A stretch of DNA of 64,000 nucleotides from an uncultured Odoribacter sp. (GCA_910589025.1 CAJURM010000008.1:1-64000); one strand, 5' to 3'. Shown: positions 1-8,203, counted from the first letter of the stretch. The notes: a model not told the origin generated them from the sequence alone. Made by a program: numbers and translations.

Positions 1-4
1 TTTA

Positions 5-30
5 TTCTCCGTCGGCATGCCGACGGAGAA
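5..30. repeat. 26-bp perfect palindrome
   Basis: A perfect 26-bp palindrome centred between bases 17 and 18 (half-site TTCTCCGTCGGCA). It could be the terminator of a gene left of the window. No long T-run follows, so its role is open. Confidence 0.5.
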
Positions 31-94
31 TTGCACTTCTATTGTGAATCTTTAAGGTTTCCAAGGTCTGGTCAAACAAGGTCTTGAAAGTTTA

Positions 95-787
95 ATGCAT
101 AGCGAATGTGCAGTTCATAATGCGGCACATAACGACGTGAGCAACGAAGCCTATTATACGGTTTGGGGAGTAAAAGAAGACCGCACAAGGGAAGTTTTAA
201 CTGTAGTAAACTTTCCCACAGAAAGCGCAACCAATTGGAAGGATGTTTTTGAAGCTCTCAAAGAAAGAGGCGTTGCTGTCGTCGATCTGCTGGTATGTGA
301 CGGATTATCCGGTATTGAAAATACGCTGGCCGATACTTTTCCCCAAGCGGATCTGCAGTTATGTACCGTTCATCTGAAAAGGAATATCGTGAATAAGGTC
401 AAGCCCAGGGATAAGAAGCAGGTTATGGAGGAACTCAAACAAATCTGCTCTCCGGACCAATGGGACATCACACCGGAAAAGGCATTCGGGGTATTTAAGG
501 AATTCATACAAAGGTGGCAAAAGAGTTATCCGCCTTTAAAGAGATATCAGCACGACAGATACAGGTTTTATTTTACATACTTTAAATATGAAAGGGAAAT
601 CAGGGGGATGATTTATACTACGAACTGGATCGAAAGACTGAACAGGGATTATAAAAGGGTCATTAATATGAGAGGGGCTATGCCGAATCCAAAGGCTGTC
701 ATTTTACTGATGGGAACCGTGGCTCAAAATGAGGATATTTATAAATACCCCATTTATAATTTTTTACAATCAAGATTATTTTATTAA
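95..787 (+). pseudogene. IS256/mutator-type transposase, 5'-truncated remnant
   Basis: The 230-residue frame matches the C-terminal two thirds of an IS256-family (Mut) transposase. Visible signatures are CDGLSGIENTLADTFP followed by LCTVHLKRN (second catalytic Asp region and C-x2-H motif) and the C-terminal TNWIERLNRDYKR block. Family members are about 400 residues. Here the frame opens with an unrelated stretch, and the segment carrying the first catalytic Asp, which should precede VSNEAYYTVWG, is missing. The right terminal inverted repeat probably lies near 820-850 (GGGCTATACACAC). No left end is seen in the window. I read it as an inactive remnant; an intact N-terminus in another frame left of the window cannot be excluded. 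Confidence 0.75.
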
Positions 788-947
788 AAATGAATAGATT
801 TGCAAAAATGAAAAAACAAGGGCTATACACACTTTTTGGTACACTATCCTTTTTGAAGAATTTTGTCAGGGGTACGGATAAGGCACTAATTTTTGTCTGT
901 CAGTGACCTTTTCGTGTCTAAGGGCACAGACATTATACAAAGAAAAA

Positions 948-975
948 CTCCTGCAATATTAAAATATTGCAGGAG
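948..975 (-). terminator. Rho-independent terminator of tRNA-Lys
   Basis: Perfect 13-bp stem (948-960 with 963-975) around a 2-nt loop. On the minus strand it is followed by TTTTTCTTTG. It sits about 30 bp downstream of the leftward tRNA-Lys gene. Confidence 0.8.
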
Positions 976-1008
976 TCTCCTTTGCTTGTCTGGTGTTGTC
1001 CAGCTTCT

Positions 1009-1084
1009 TGGTGATCCGCCTGGGATTCGAACCCAGGACCCCAACATTAAAAGTGTTGTGCTCTACCGACTGAGCTAGCGAATC
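1009..1084 (-). tRNA. tRNA-Lys (anticodon UUU)
   Basis: On the minus strand the acceptor stem GATTCGC pairs with GCGGATC (one G-T pair). The anticodon stem-loop CAACA-CTTTTAA-TGTTG gives anticodon TTT. The T-loop TTCGAAT is canonical and a CCA end is encoded (1009-1011). It is flanked by its own promoter and terminator, so it is a single-gene unit just left of the prophage. Confidence 0.95.
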
Positions 1085-1105
1085 GGGTTTGCTTGATTGC
1101 GGGTG

Positions 1106-1136
1106 CAAAGATAGAGAGAAATATGGTATTTACAAA
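1106..1136 (-). promoter_or_regulatory. Bacteroidota-type promoter of tRNA-Lys
   Basis: Reading leftward: TTTG (1133-1136), 19-nt spacer, TATCTTTG (1106-1113). This is an exact match to the Bacteroidota sigma factor consensus TTTG / TAnnTTTG, about 20 nt before the tRNA. Confidence 0.8.
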
Positions 1137-1481
1137 CTTTAGGCGATTTTTTTTGAAAAATAAACTTTTTAAAATACCGACGGGAGGGGAAATGGAAGAA
1201 AGGAGGAGAAATTTTATTTTTTTTATGGTGAAACAGGCACCTTTTGAGGGGGGCAAAACGAAAAGTATAAATGCTGTTTCAGTAAAAAGTCCCTGGAATG
1301 CCTTAAAATAAAGGGGATTCCGAATATTGAGAAAAAGAGGGCGACAAAACGAAAAGTATAAAAAGGTATAAGTTTGGTATAATTTTCTCTTCTCATTACA
1401 TGGCGTTATTGCCTGATAGGTATAATTCCAACAGTTTAAATGGAGATTAAATGGGCATTAATCTGTATTGTATGAATAAGT
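1137..1481. other. Gene-free stretch with the left prophage junction
   Basis: No credible coding sequence. The first ~110 bp are AT-rich chromosomal DNA upstream of tRNA-Lys. From about 1250 the CAAAACGAAAAGTATAA repeats mark the left prophage end. The rest, up to the repressor stop codon, holds further GTATAA hexamers. Confidence 0.5.
1254..1382. repeat. Left-end transposase-binding-like repeats
   Basis: Two identical 17-bp direct copies of CAAAACGAAAAGTATAA (1254-1270 and 1345-1361, 91 bp apart). They are followed by degenerate GTATAA hexamers at 1366, 1377 and, outside the range, 1420. Similar elements stand inverted at the right end. By analogy with the L1-L3 and R1-R3 sites of Mu these are probably transposase-binding sites; this is inference from position and repetition. 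Confidence 0.65.
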
Positions 1482-2282
1482 TTATAACGCCCTGATGTTT
1501 GCTATTACACGGTATATCTCCAAGATGTCAGCCTTGCGGATTTTAAAGTCGTGGTAGTTGGGGCTGGAGCAAATAATATAGTCGGAATCGTCCGCCCTAT
1601 TGATGTACTTTATCATCCTGTCCTCGGTGGTCACAATCATGTAAACCTTGCCTGTTTCAATGTATTCCCAGTTGTATGAGTCCAGTTTCCGGATGCCTAC
1701 CAAATCACCGGAATGGATTTCAGGCTCCATACTAACCCCTATCACCGGCAGGATCGCATCGCACCGCCGGAAGATTTCCATATCAATATAGCCATCAGGC
1801 TCCACCGCCCCCTCGCTGTATGTAAGAACTCCTAACGGACCAGCAGAGACTGGAATATCATAAAACGGTACAGCAAAAGATGATGTTTTTGATGAGTTTA
1901 TTTGAATAGGTGTATATTTAGGTGTATATTTAGGTGTATATTCAGGTGTATATTTTTTTTCCCCATCAGTTTTAGAAGAGCAATTTTGAGAGGAGGGGTA
2001 CGCATCCGGATACGCATTTAGATACGCATTTTCCTCTACCTCCGGGTTACCATTCTTTCCATACAACATTTCGCCTTTTCCTGTGAGCAACCAATTGGCA
2101 TTTATATTACCAAATGTTTGAATTATGCTGTTTAGTATTTTATAGCTTGGTTCTCTTTGTTCATTGATAATCCTACCAATAGTAACATCATTACTGAGTC
2201 CTATTGCCTGTGAAAAGGTTCGTTTATTATATCCGAGAGCCTTGATTATCAATCTTACTCTATCCGAAATAGTATCTCCCAT
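1482..2282 (-). CDS. S24-family phage repressor (LexA/CI-like)
   Basis: 266 residues. Residues 1-70 are a helix-turn-helix domain (TFSQAIGLSNDVTIGRIINEQ). Residues 135-266 are an S24 peptidase-like domain with the nucleophile Ser184 in GVSMEP, the general base Lys225 in RMIKYINR, and a likely Ala147-Gly148 self-cleavage site in VSAGPL. By family knowledge it should bind the early operator, keep lysogeny, and be inactivated by RecA-stimulated self-cleavage, so induction by DNA damage is plausible. The hinge (about 86-125) holds two low-complexity runs: AY(L/P) units and four YTP units (see findings). It is divergent from the early genes and takes the place of Mu c, which is not an S24 protein. 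Confidence 0.88.
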   Translation of the reverse strand: MGDTISDRVRLIIKALGYNKRTFSQAIGLSNDVTIGRIINEQREPSYKILNSIIQTFGNINANWLLTGKGEMLYGKNGNPEVEENAYLNAYPDAYPSSQNCSSKTDGEKKYTPEYTPKYTPKYTPIQINSSKTSSFAVPFYDIPVSAGPLGVLTYSEGAVEPDGYIDMEIFRRCDAILPVIGVSMEPEIHSGDLVGIRKLDSYNWEYIETGKVYMIVTTEDRMIKYINRADDSDYIICSSPNYHDFKIRKADILEIYRVIANIRAL

Positions 2283-2288
2283 AAAAAT

Positions 2289-2334
2289 ATATTACCAAAT
2301 GTTTGGATTATATATAACCAATAGTTTATATTTG
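2289..2334 (+). promoter_or_regulatory. Early promoter with overlapping repressor operator
   Basis: Rightward promoter: TTTG (2302-2305), 21-nt spacer, TATATTTG (2327-2334), about 35 nt before the first early gene. The -33 element lies inside the interrupted palindrome CCAAA-TG-TTTGG (2295-2306). A 23-bp stretch around it (2289-2311) recurs with one mismatch inside the repressor gene (2104-2126). A repressor bound here would block early transcription and also cover the leader of its own gene, which starts 6 bp away. Confidence 0.65.
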
Positions 2335-2368
2335 TGTCGAATTAGTAACACAAATCTACGAATAAGAA

Positions 2369-2557
2369 ATGGAAGCACAAGAGATTCATTCAAAATTACG
2401 TCCGAAAGATTATCAGTTGATAGCTGAGAAACTGGAAGGCTTGTATACAGAACGGACAGTTCGCGCCCAATTAAAAGGAGAACGGACACTAAAAGAACCG
2501 GTAAAGAATGCCGCTCTGGAACTGATCGCCATGAGAGAAGAATATGTTAATACTTAA
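2369..2557 (+). CDS. Small putative HTH regulator, first early gene (Ner-like position)
   Basis: 62 residues. The segment DYQLIAEKLEGLYTERTVRAQL followed by GERTLKEPV looks like a helix-turn-helix with a short wing, the kind used by small phage repressors. It is the first gene after the early promoter, the place of ner in Mu, which represses the early and repressor promoters. Function is inferred from size, position and this motif only. Confidence 0.6.
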   Translation: MEAQEIHSKLRPKDYQLIAEKLEGLYTERTVRAQLKGERTLKEPVKNAALELIAMREEYVNT

Positions 2558-2567
2558 AATTGAAATT

Positions 2568-2762
2568 ATGCTGACAAAAACAATTACCCCCATTATAAGA
2601 AAAACCCCGGTTTTAGAAAGTGAAAATACAATTTACATAGAAACCCTGGCAGGAACCCTCGTAGAATATCGGTTATTTGGCATCCTTCTTTATAAAAAAC
2701 AACTCTTTACTCCGGCTTGTTATGGAATAAAGAGTTGGGAAGATTACCAGTTCCGAATTTGA
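2568..2762 (+). CDS. Small phage protein, unknown
   Basis: 64 residues from the ATG at 2568; an in-frame upstream ATG at 2544 would overlap the previous gene. The protein is basic at the start (MLTKTITPIIRKTP) with mixed hydrophobic and aromatic residues and no motif I recognise. Its 3' end overlaps a leftward small gene (2744-2917) by 19 bp. It is placed in the early region and could be an accessory replication or immunity factor, but nothing in the sequence says so. Confidence 0.45.
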   Translation: MLTKTITPIIRKTPVLESENTIYIETLAGTLVEYRLFGILLYKKQLFTPACYGIKSWEDYQFRI

Positions 2763-2917
2763 GTAATGATTTTTTCAGCCTCCCGCCGGAGTTCATCCAC
2801 ATAAGATTGGACGGAAGCAGACCGGAAACGCCCATTGATTTTATCTTCCAATTTCTCCAACCTTTTCAAAATGACTACCTGCTGGGCAATGAGCAGTTTT
2901 AAATTTTCATCATTCAT
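2744..2917 (-). CDS. 57-residue coiled-coil-like protein, unknown
   Basis: Leftward frame with ATG at 2915-2917 and stop at 2744-2746. The product begins MNDENLKLLIAQQVV and continues with ILKRLEKLEDKINGRF and VDELRREAEKI, a pattern of regular leucines and charges suggesting a short coiled coil. A TACATTTG box (2948-2955, minus strand) about 30 bp upstream may be its -10-like element, though no good -33 partner is seen. It is shorter than a 60-residue cutoff and easily missed. Transcription against the early operon suggests expression in the lysogen. Confidence 0.5.
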   Translation of the reverse strand: MNDENLKLLIAQQVVILKRLEKLEDKINGRFRSASVQSYVDELRREAEKIITQIRNW

Positions 2918-2962
2918 GATGTTTATGTTTTGAAGTTAGACAATTCACAAATGTAAACATTT

Positions 2963-3003
2963 TTCCTGAACGGTTATTCCGGGGTTCGATTCCCCGGCAG
3001 GAA
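2963..3003 (+). ncRNA. tRNA-like mini-structure (acceptor plus T-arm only)
   Basis: Nested stems: TTCCTG (2963-2968) pairs with CAGGAA (2998-3003), and inside lies a perfect T-arm, CCGGGG (2979-2984), loop TTCGATT, CCCCGG (2992-2997). The loop has every canonical T-loop base (T54 T55 C56 G57 A58). There are no D or anticodon arms and no CCA. It sits 17 bp before the transposase start codon. Either a tRNA remnant with an internal deletion, or a structured leader of the transposase mRNA. Confidence 0.45.
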
Positions 3004-3020
3004 CTAAAAGAAAGAAGTTA

Positions 3021-5162
3021 ATGCCTTGTATTAGTGAAAATATTATTTGTGTAACTGTCCCGGAATTGGAAAAATGCGGGGTATCTAAAAGAACACTTTT
3101 AGATGGCTTACTGCGCCAACGTCAAGGTTTGGTACATTGCTGGGAACACCACAAGATCGGGAATACGGTCTATATTCACTATGAGGGTTTGAAAGATAAA
3201 TACAAGGCATTAATCCGGAAAGAAATCTGCAACGGTCTGGAGGTGGAAGAATGGCTGAAATACGCCACCATACACTCCTACCTTCCCCCGGTGATTCAGT
3301 CGGAGAAAGACACCCTTTCCGGGTATGTGATTACCCGTGAACGTCTCAATGCCGCAACCGGGGAACTTTACCAGGAAATGCGTACAGGATTGCCGGATGA
3401 ATATGTCAGTCTGTTGTTGTATCAAAGCCGATGGTACCGGCTGATGGGAAAAGATGTTTACGACTACCATAAACAGGAGTTGAAAAAACTGGGCATTTCC
3501 GGAATGGCAGCCTACCGGGACATTTGCATCCGGATTGCCAACAGCCCGGCGGGCATGTTTACGGAGGGTGCCCGGTTGCCAAAGAATGCCGCCTCCTGTT
3601 ATCGTAACCAGGTGGCATACGAAAAAGACGGCATCCTGTCGCTCATCAGCGGCAAGTATGGAAATATCTGCACGCAAAAAGTAGGCGACGAACAATTGCA
3701 GGTTTTGATTGATTTGTACAGCGATGCCCGTAAACCCGACTATCACCGGGTGACAGGTTGGTATAATGATGCCGTTGTCCGCATGGGTTGGACAACCAAA
3801 GGCGGCAAACCCGCCACTATTAGCGAAAGCTGTGTAAAGTTCAATCTAAAAATACCAGAAGCACAACAGGTGTGGTATTTGGCACGTCATGGTTATGAAG
3901 CCTGGAAGAATGTTTTTGGATACACCATACTCCGGTTCCGCCCGTCGATGCGTGATGCGGTGTGGTGCGGGGACGGTACGAAAGTAAACCTGTATTACCG
4001 GACACCGGAAGGAATGGCGGCAAAATTGAACGTTTATGCCATTGTGGACGGGTATTCCGGTTATTGGTTGGGCTGGGATATTTGCGAAAAGGAAGATTCG
4101 GGAAGCATTCAACGGGCTTTCCGGATGGCCCTTCAACGCTCCGGTTATGTGCTGCCGTTCCAGATGCAATATGACGGTGACAGTTCAAATAACTATTACA
4201 AACGGCTGGACACCCTGCATTTTCCCGCTATGCCGAATAACGGACAGAGCAAGATAATAGAAAGGTGCTTCAAGACATTGCAGGAGGGTTTTATGAGGTC
4301 GGCGGACGAATTTACCGGAATGAACATCACTGCCACCTCCATCAACAGCAAGGTCAATAAAGACTTCATTGAAAAACTGCAAAAGAGCGACCGTCTGAAA
4401 AACAAGAAAGAAACCATCCGAATGCAGGAATATTTCTTTCACCTGATGAATAATACCCCCGGAACGGACGGAAAGACACCCAAAGAAAAATATTTCGAGA
4501 GCACTAATAAGGAGATTTCTCCGGTTACGACCTGGGACTGGCTAAACCTTTTTTGGGAATGGAACGAACGTCCGACTACTTACACGAAAGATGGACTGGT
4601 CTGGACCGAAGGAAAGGTAAAAAAGTATTACGAGGTCATCAAAGATTACGAATTTGATTTCCGAGACGATGAGATTCCCGGCATCTATACGCCCGATGTG
4701 GACTTTGCGTGCAAATATATCCGGCAGGAGTTTTGGGTACGGTTTGATCCAACAGACCGCCGGCGGATAGCCTTGTACAAAGAAGAAGCGGACGGCAGCC
4801 GCCGGTTTGTTGCCTGGGCGATCGAACGGGAAAGGATGGCTTATGCCGTACAGGACTACCGGGAGAATGAACGGGAGGAAATCAACAAGCGGCTGGAGAT
4901 TAAGAAAGAACAAAAACGCCAGGCAATTACCCGCCGTCAGGCTGCCGCCGATTTCGGCGATTCGGAAGAGGTGCTGAAACTGGGCTACAGATGGTTTGAC
5001 AAAGAAACTCTTCATCGGGCGGAAACGGACATGTATTGCGATGGTATCGAAGAACCGGAGGAAGCCGTTGCCGCTTCCGATGCTCCGGTAGAAGATAGGA
5101 AAGCCTATCTGCGCAGGAAACGTGATGCAATGAGTAAAATATTAACCGATAGTAATGAATAA
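3021..5162 (+). CDS. MuA-like DDE transposase
   Basis: 713 residues, close to MuA (663). The N-terminal ~270 residues should hold end- and enhancer-binding domains. The RNase-H-like (rve) core runs about 305-430 with Asp318 in WCGDGTKVNLYY and Asp385 in MQYDGDSS, 67 residues apart as are D269 and D336 in MuA. Glu414 in SKIIERCFK is the candidate third acidic residue. A beta-barrel region follows (about 520-610) and then a charged tail (650-713). It would join the prophage ends to target DNA and drive replication by transposition. Start ATG follows AAAGAAAGAAG. The MuB-like gene begins 5 bp after its stop. Confidence 0.93.
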   Translation: MPCISENIICVTVPELEKCGVSKRTLLDGLLRQRQGLVHCWEHHKIGNTVYIHYEGLKDKYKALIRKEICNGLEVEEWLKYATIHSYLPPVIQSEKDTLSGYVITRERLNAATGELYQEMRTGLPDEYVSLLLYQSRWYRLMGKDVYDYHKQELKKLGISGMAAYRDICIRIANSPAGMFTEGARLPKNAASCYRNQVAYEKDGILSLISGKYGNICTQKVGDEQLQVLIDLYSDARKPDYHRVTGWYNDAVVRMGWTTKGGKPATISESCVKFNLKIPEAQQVWYLARHGYEAWKNVFGYTILRFRPSMRDAVWCGDGTKVNLYYRTPEGMAAKLNVYAIVDGYSGYWLGWDICEKEDSGSIQRAFRMALQRSGYVLPFQMQYDGDSSNNYYKRLDTLHFPAMPNNGQSKIIERCFKTLQEGFMRSADEFTGMNITATSINSKVNKDFIEKLQKSDRLKNKKETIRMQEYFFHLMNNTPGTDGKTPKEKYFESTNKEISPVTTWDWLNLFWEWNERPTTYTKDGLVWTEGKVKKYYEVIKDYEFDFRDDEIPGIYTPDVDFACKYIRQEFWVRFDPTDRRRIALYKEEADGSRRFVAWAIERERMAYAVQDYRENEREEINKRLEIKKEQKRQAITRRQAAADFGDSEEVLKLGYRWFDKETLHRAETDMYCDGIEEPEEAVAASDAPVEDRKAYLRRKRDAMSKILTDSNE

Positions 5163-5167
5163 GTATT

Positions 5168-6151
5168 ATGGAATTAACAGTAGAACAAAAAAGGCAGGTC
5201 ATAAAAGGCATGCAGGCTTATATTTTAAGCCAGGATACGGCTGGAGGCGGCAAGACGTACAGCCAGAACAAATTTGCCCGTGATACCCGCGTAAACGTGG
5301 GGTATTTGGACGCGATGGTGAAAGGGTGCGAATCCGGAGATTTTGTTTTTAATAAAGTCCAAATCAAGGATGTATATTTTGAACGGATTGCAACCTTCAT
5401 CGGTCTGGAGTTGAAACAAGGATATTGGCGAAAGTTTGAAACGGAGCAATACCTGGACATTGAAAGTGCCTTTGTTGAAGCCAAAACAGGGGCAACTGTA
5501 AAAACGATAATTGGCGAAACGGGTACCGGAAAAACTTTCACTGCGGAAGATATGAAAATAAAGTATCCGGTAGGCACGTTTGTCATGCGTTGCGCCAATG
5601 ATTATAACCTGCGGGATTTTGTGTATTACATTGCCGAAACATTGGGTGTAAAAGATGCAGAAAATCTTTCCCAGACGCGAGTCCGGAAAATCATTGAAAA
5701 ACGGATTAAAATGCTTAACGATGGAGGACAACGTCCTATCCTGGTGTTCGATGAAGCTGAAAATTTGAAACTGCCGGCATGGGGACGTCTGAAAGCCATT
5801 TACGATAATGTGAAAGGTGAGTGTGCCTTTATGGTTATGGGGACTCCGAACTGGTACCGGAAAATGAAACGGCAGCGGGATAATGGACTGGATATCGTTC
5901 CGCAGGTTTTCCGTCGCTTTATGTCGGGTTCAAAGACGGTGTTCCTTTCATCCGTCAGCGAAACGGCTGTAAAAGAAATTTGCATGGAAATCGGCATAGG
6001 TGACCGTTATGTGGTGAACCGGGTTTGTGAAGAATCCGATAATTACGGGGATTTGAGTGACACTTTAGTCAGCTTGCAACGTTCCGCTGATGTACAGGGA
6101 TGCAAAATTACCCGTGAGTTGTATGAAAACGAATACGGAAAAGCATGTTAA
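5168..6151 (+). CDS. MuB-like AAA+ ATPase, transposition target selector
   Basis: 327 residues, near MuB (312). The N-terminal ~80 residues look like the DNA-binding appendage (helix-turn-helix around SQNKFARDTRVNVGYLDAMV). Walker A is GETGTGKT (116-123) and Walker B is ILVFDEAEN (191-199), typical of ExeA/IstB/MuB-like AAA+ proteins. By family knowledge it polymerises on DNA with ATP, delivers target DNA to the transposase and gives immunity to self-insertion. It is tightly coupled to the transposase gene (5-bp gap), the usual MuA-MuB order. Confidence 0.92.
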   Translation: MELTVEQKRQVIKGMQAYILSQDTAGGGKTYSQNKFARDTRVNVGYLDAMVKGCESGDFVFNKVQIKDVYFERIATFIGLELKQGYWRKFETEQYLDIESAFVEAKTGATVKTIIGETGTGKTFTAEDMKIKYPVGTFVMRCANDYNLRDFVYYIAETLGVKDAENLSQTRVRKIIEKRIKMLNDGGQRPILVFDEAENLKLPAWGRLKAIYDNVKGECAFMVMGTPNWYRKMKRQRDNGLDIVPQVFRRFMSGSKTVFLSSVSETAVKEICMEIGIGDRYVVNRVCEESDNYGDLSDTLVSLQRSADVQGCKITRELYENEYGKAC

Positions 6152-6175
6152 ACTCTGTTTAAAACCTGTTTAAAT

Positions 6176-6793
6176 ATGGCAAGGGATATATACAACGTAA
6201 AGACGATCCGGGAAAAGAAATATGACACTTTAGACCTGGGAGAATATAACCATCTATTGGGGGAATGTGAAAGCCGGTTTGTCATGACCCTATACGGGCA
6301 TTCCGGCAGTGGAAAATCTGTTTTTGCCCTCCGTTTTGCAGATTATTTTGCCAAGCATGTCGGGAAAACACTTTATAACAGCCATGAGGAAAAGATAAAC
6401 CAAACGCTCCGGGACCGGATCAAGGAATGGAATATCAATGCCCCGAAGTTGTTTTTCGGTAATTCACTGAAGTTCGGCCGGATGGTGGATGTCATCCGGA
6501 AGAACCGATATAGGGCTGTGTTTATCGATTCGGTGAAATATATGGATTTTACGGACGAACAATTGAAAGAACTGCGGGAAGTGTTTGCCAAAAGGAAACT
6601 GGTTATTGTCATGGTCAATTTCGGAGAAAAACTTGGTGTGCCTGCGGGAAGCTGGGGAAAAGACTTGCTGCATGCTTCTGACGTGAAATGCTTCTTTAAG
6701 GGTGGGTGCTTAAATGTGGTCAGCCGTTATTTACCGGTTCCTGTTGACCGGGTTCTGTTCGGTGCCAGAGAAAAACAATTAACGCTATTTTGA
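6176..6793 (+). CDS. P-loop (RecA-fold) ATPase of unknown role
   Basis: 205 residues. Walker A is GHSGSGKS (about 42-49) and a Walker B-like strand is AVFIDSVKYMDF. The fold looks RecA/RadA/DnaB-like: a single ATPase core with no obvious DNA-binding extension. The stop is followed after one base by the next gene, so it is translationally coupled into the early operon. It might assist replication or replace a host helicase-loading step, but there is no direct clue. This is a second ATPase besides the MuB-like one and not part of the basic Mu gene set. Confidence 0.75.
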   Translation: MARDIYNVKTIREKKYDTLDLGEYNHLLGECESRFVMTLYGHSGSGKSVFALRFADYFAKHVGKTLYNSHEEKINQTLRDRIKEWNINAPKLFFGNSLKFGRMVDVIRKNRYRAVFIDSVKYMDFTDEQLKELREVFAKRKLVIVMVNFGEKLGVPAGSWGKDLLHASDVKCFFKGGCLNVVSRYLPVPVDRVLFGAREKQLTLF

Positions 6794-6794
6794 T

Positions 6795-7121
6795 ATGGAT
6801 GCCTGCAAAATTTTAGGCATCAGTCCGGAAGATTATAATACAGCGTTGTTTGAAGCCGGATGCCTGGCGGCAGAAACGTCATACACTCCGGCGGATGCCA
6901 TGAAACTGAAACGCCATGCCGGTTATTGGAAGTGGCTGCGTGAGCAAAGGAATATTGTCGATGCAAATTGTGTGCAGAAGATAGAAAACCGGGAACTCAA
7001 ACCGGGCAACAGAAAATTATTCGGGATGTATTATGAGATGTTGTGTGAGCATTTTAAAAAGGTTTATTTGCCGGCAAGGCTGGAGGATGAACTGTTGGAA
7101 AAGGAGGTCTGCCATGAATGA
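6795..7121 (+). CDS. Early phage protein, unknown
   Basis: 108 residues, start 1 bp after the preceding stop and overlapping the next gene by 8 bp, so part of one translational unit. The N-terminus (ACKILGISPEDYNTALFEAGCLAAE) resembles a helical regulatory fold; the rest is helical and basic (KLKRHAGYWKWLREQRN). No catalytic motif and no recognised family. Confidence 0.6.
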   Translation: MDACKILGISPEDYNTALFEAGCLAAETSYTPADAMKLKRHAGYWKWLREQRNIVDANCVQKIENRELKPGNRKLFGMYYEMLCEHFKKVYLPARLEDELLEKEVCHE

Positions 7122-7323
7122 GAAAACAAGGGTATTCCGGGAGGTGGTATGTGTTACCCGGTGGCAAATCGGAGAAAACGGGATTGAGCGGGTAACAGTG
7201 GAATGGAACCGGAAGAAGCAAAAGTCAAAAATGACAGTAGACGGAATACTGAAATGGGAAATGTCCGGGGCGTTGGCGGAAGGGTTTTTCTATAAATACG
7301 GGTTATTAACTGATTTAAAATAA
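7114..7323 (+). CDS. Small early phage protein, unknown
   Basis: 69 residues from the ATG at 7114, which follows the strong ribosome site AAGGAGGT and overlaps the upstream gene by 8 bp. An earlier in-frame start (7033) would lie deep inside that gene and is unlikely. The product is basic (VEWNRKKQKSKMTVDG) and probably a small beta-rich protein. Function unknown. Confidence 0.6.
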   Translation: MNEKTRVFREVVCVTRWQIGENGIERVTVEWNRKKQKSKMTVDGILKWEMSGALAEGFFYKYGLLTDLK

Positions 7324-7328
7324 AGGAT

Positions 7329-7556
7329 ATGAGTTACGAGTTTTTACACAAGCAAAAGGCTACCTCGGTAGCGCGGTACGTCAAAGTGGACGTCTGCAAA
7401 GAGTGCAAAGGAAGCGGCAAAAAGAGTGTTTATGTCGGCCGGAGCGTGGAACATGAATATGAGTATGAACCCTGCCGGATATGCGGAGGTTCCGGCATGG
7501 TAAAGAAAGAATTGACAGTGAGTATTTTTCCTTACGATAACAAAAAAAGCGAATGA
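7329..7556 (+). CDS. Zinc-finger protein with DnaJ-type CxxCxGxG repeats
   Basis: 75 residues with two Cys motifs: CKECKGSGKK (about 23-32) and CRICGGSGMV (about 49-58). Together they would bind one Zn as in the cysteine-rich domain of DnaJ, without the J domain. Such mini-proteins are common in phages and their role is not established; RNA or protein binding is possible. It overlaps the next gene by 4 bp (ATGA). Confidence 0.7.
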   Translation: MSYEFLHKQKATSVARYVKVDVCKECKGSGKKSVYVGRSVEHEYEYEPCRICGGSGMVKKELTVSIFPYDNKKSE

Positions 7557-8203
7557 TTATGGAATTAAGAGATTTGACCCCGGAACAACGCCAGGCGTTG
7601 GCTCAGGAAGCCTTAGAGGCAGAAAAAGAGTTGTTGAGACAAAAAGAAGTAGAGAGACTGGCATACAAGGAACTGGTCCGCGAAAAAGTAGACCAGGTGT
7701 TTCCCTTCTTAGAAGAAATCAGCGGGAAGCTGGCAGAACAAAAGAAACAGGTGTATGACGAATTTGCCACAGCGCTGGAGATGAAAAGGAAATTGTATGA
7801 TGTAAAGGAGAACCAGGGCAGCCACGCTTTCATGAATGCGGACGGCACACGCCGGATCACACTCGGCTGCTACATGGTGGATAGTTACGATGACACGGTG
7901 AACGACGGAATTGCCATTGTGAAGGAGTATATCTCCGGGCTTGCGCGGGATGATAACAGCCGGATGTTGGTCGATACGGTGATGAAGCTGCTGGCAAAGG
8001 ACCAGAAAGGTTCCCTGAAGCCGAGTCGGGTGATGCAACTCCGGCAAATGGCAGACCGTTCCGGAAACCCGCGTTTTATTGAGGGCGTTGCCATTATTGC
8101 CAACGCTTATAAACCGACGCCTTCCAAAACGTTTATCCGGGCAGAGGCGAAAGACGAAAATGGAGCCTGGAAAAGCATACCGCTCGGCATGACGGAGGCA
8201 TAG
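7553..8203 (+). CDS. DUF3164 family protein of Mu-like phages
   Basis: 216 residues. An N-terminal helical stretch (about 1-80, rich in Glu, Lys, Gln) is followed by a mixed domain with the DUF3164-like features GTRRITLGCYMVDSYDDTVNDG and KPSRVMQLRQMA. DUF3164 proteins occur almost only in Mu-like prophages between transposition genes and the late regulators; their biochemical role is unknown. Start at 7553 in an ATGA overlap with the zinc-finger gene; the ATG at 7559 is an alternative. Confidence 0.8.
   Translation: MIMELRDLTPEQRQALAQEALEAEKELLRQKEVERLAYKELVREKVDQVFPFLEEISGKLAEQKKQVYDEFATALEMKRKLYDVKENQGSHAFMNADGTRRITLGCYMVDSYDDTVNDGIAIVKEYISGLARDDNSRMLVDTVMKLLAKDQKGSLKPSRVMQLRQMADRSGNPRFIEGVAIIANAYKPTPSKTFIRAEAKDENGAWKSIPLGMTEA

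Noticed and set aside
893..1078. 61-residue frame over the tRNA-Lys region
   Set aside because: Covers the tRNA and its terminator; spurious.
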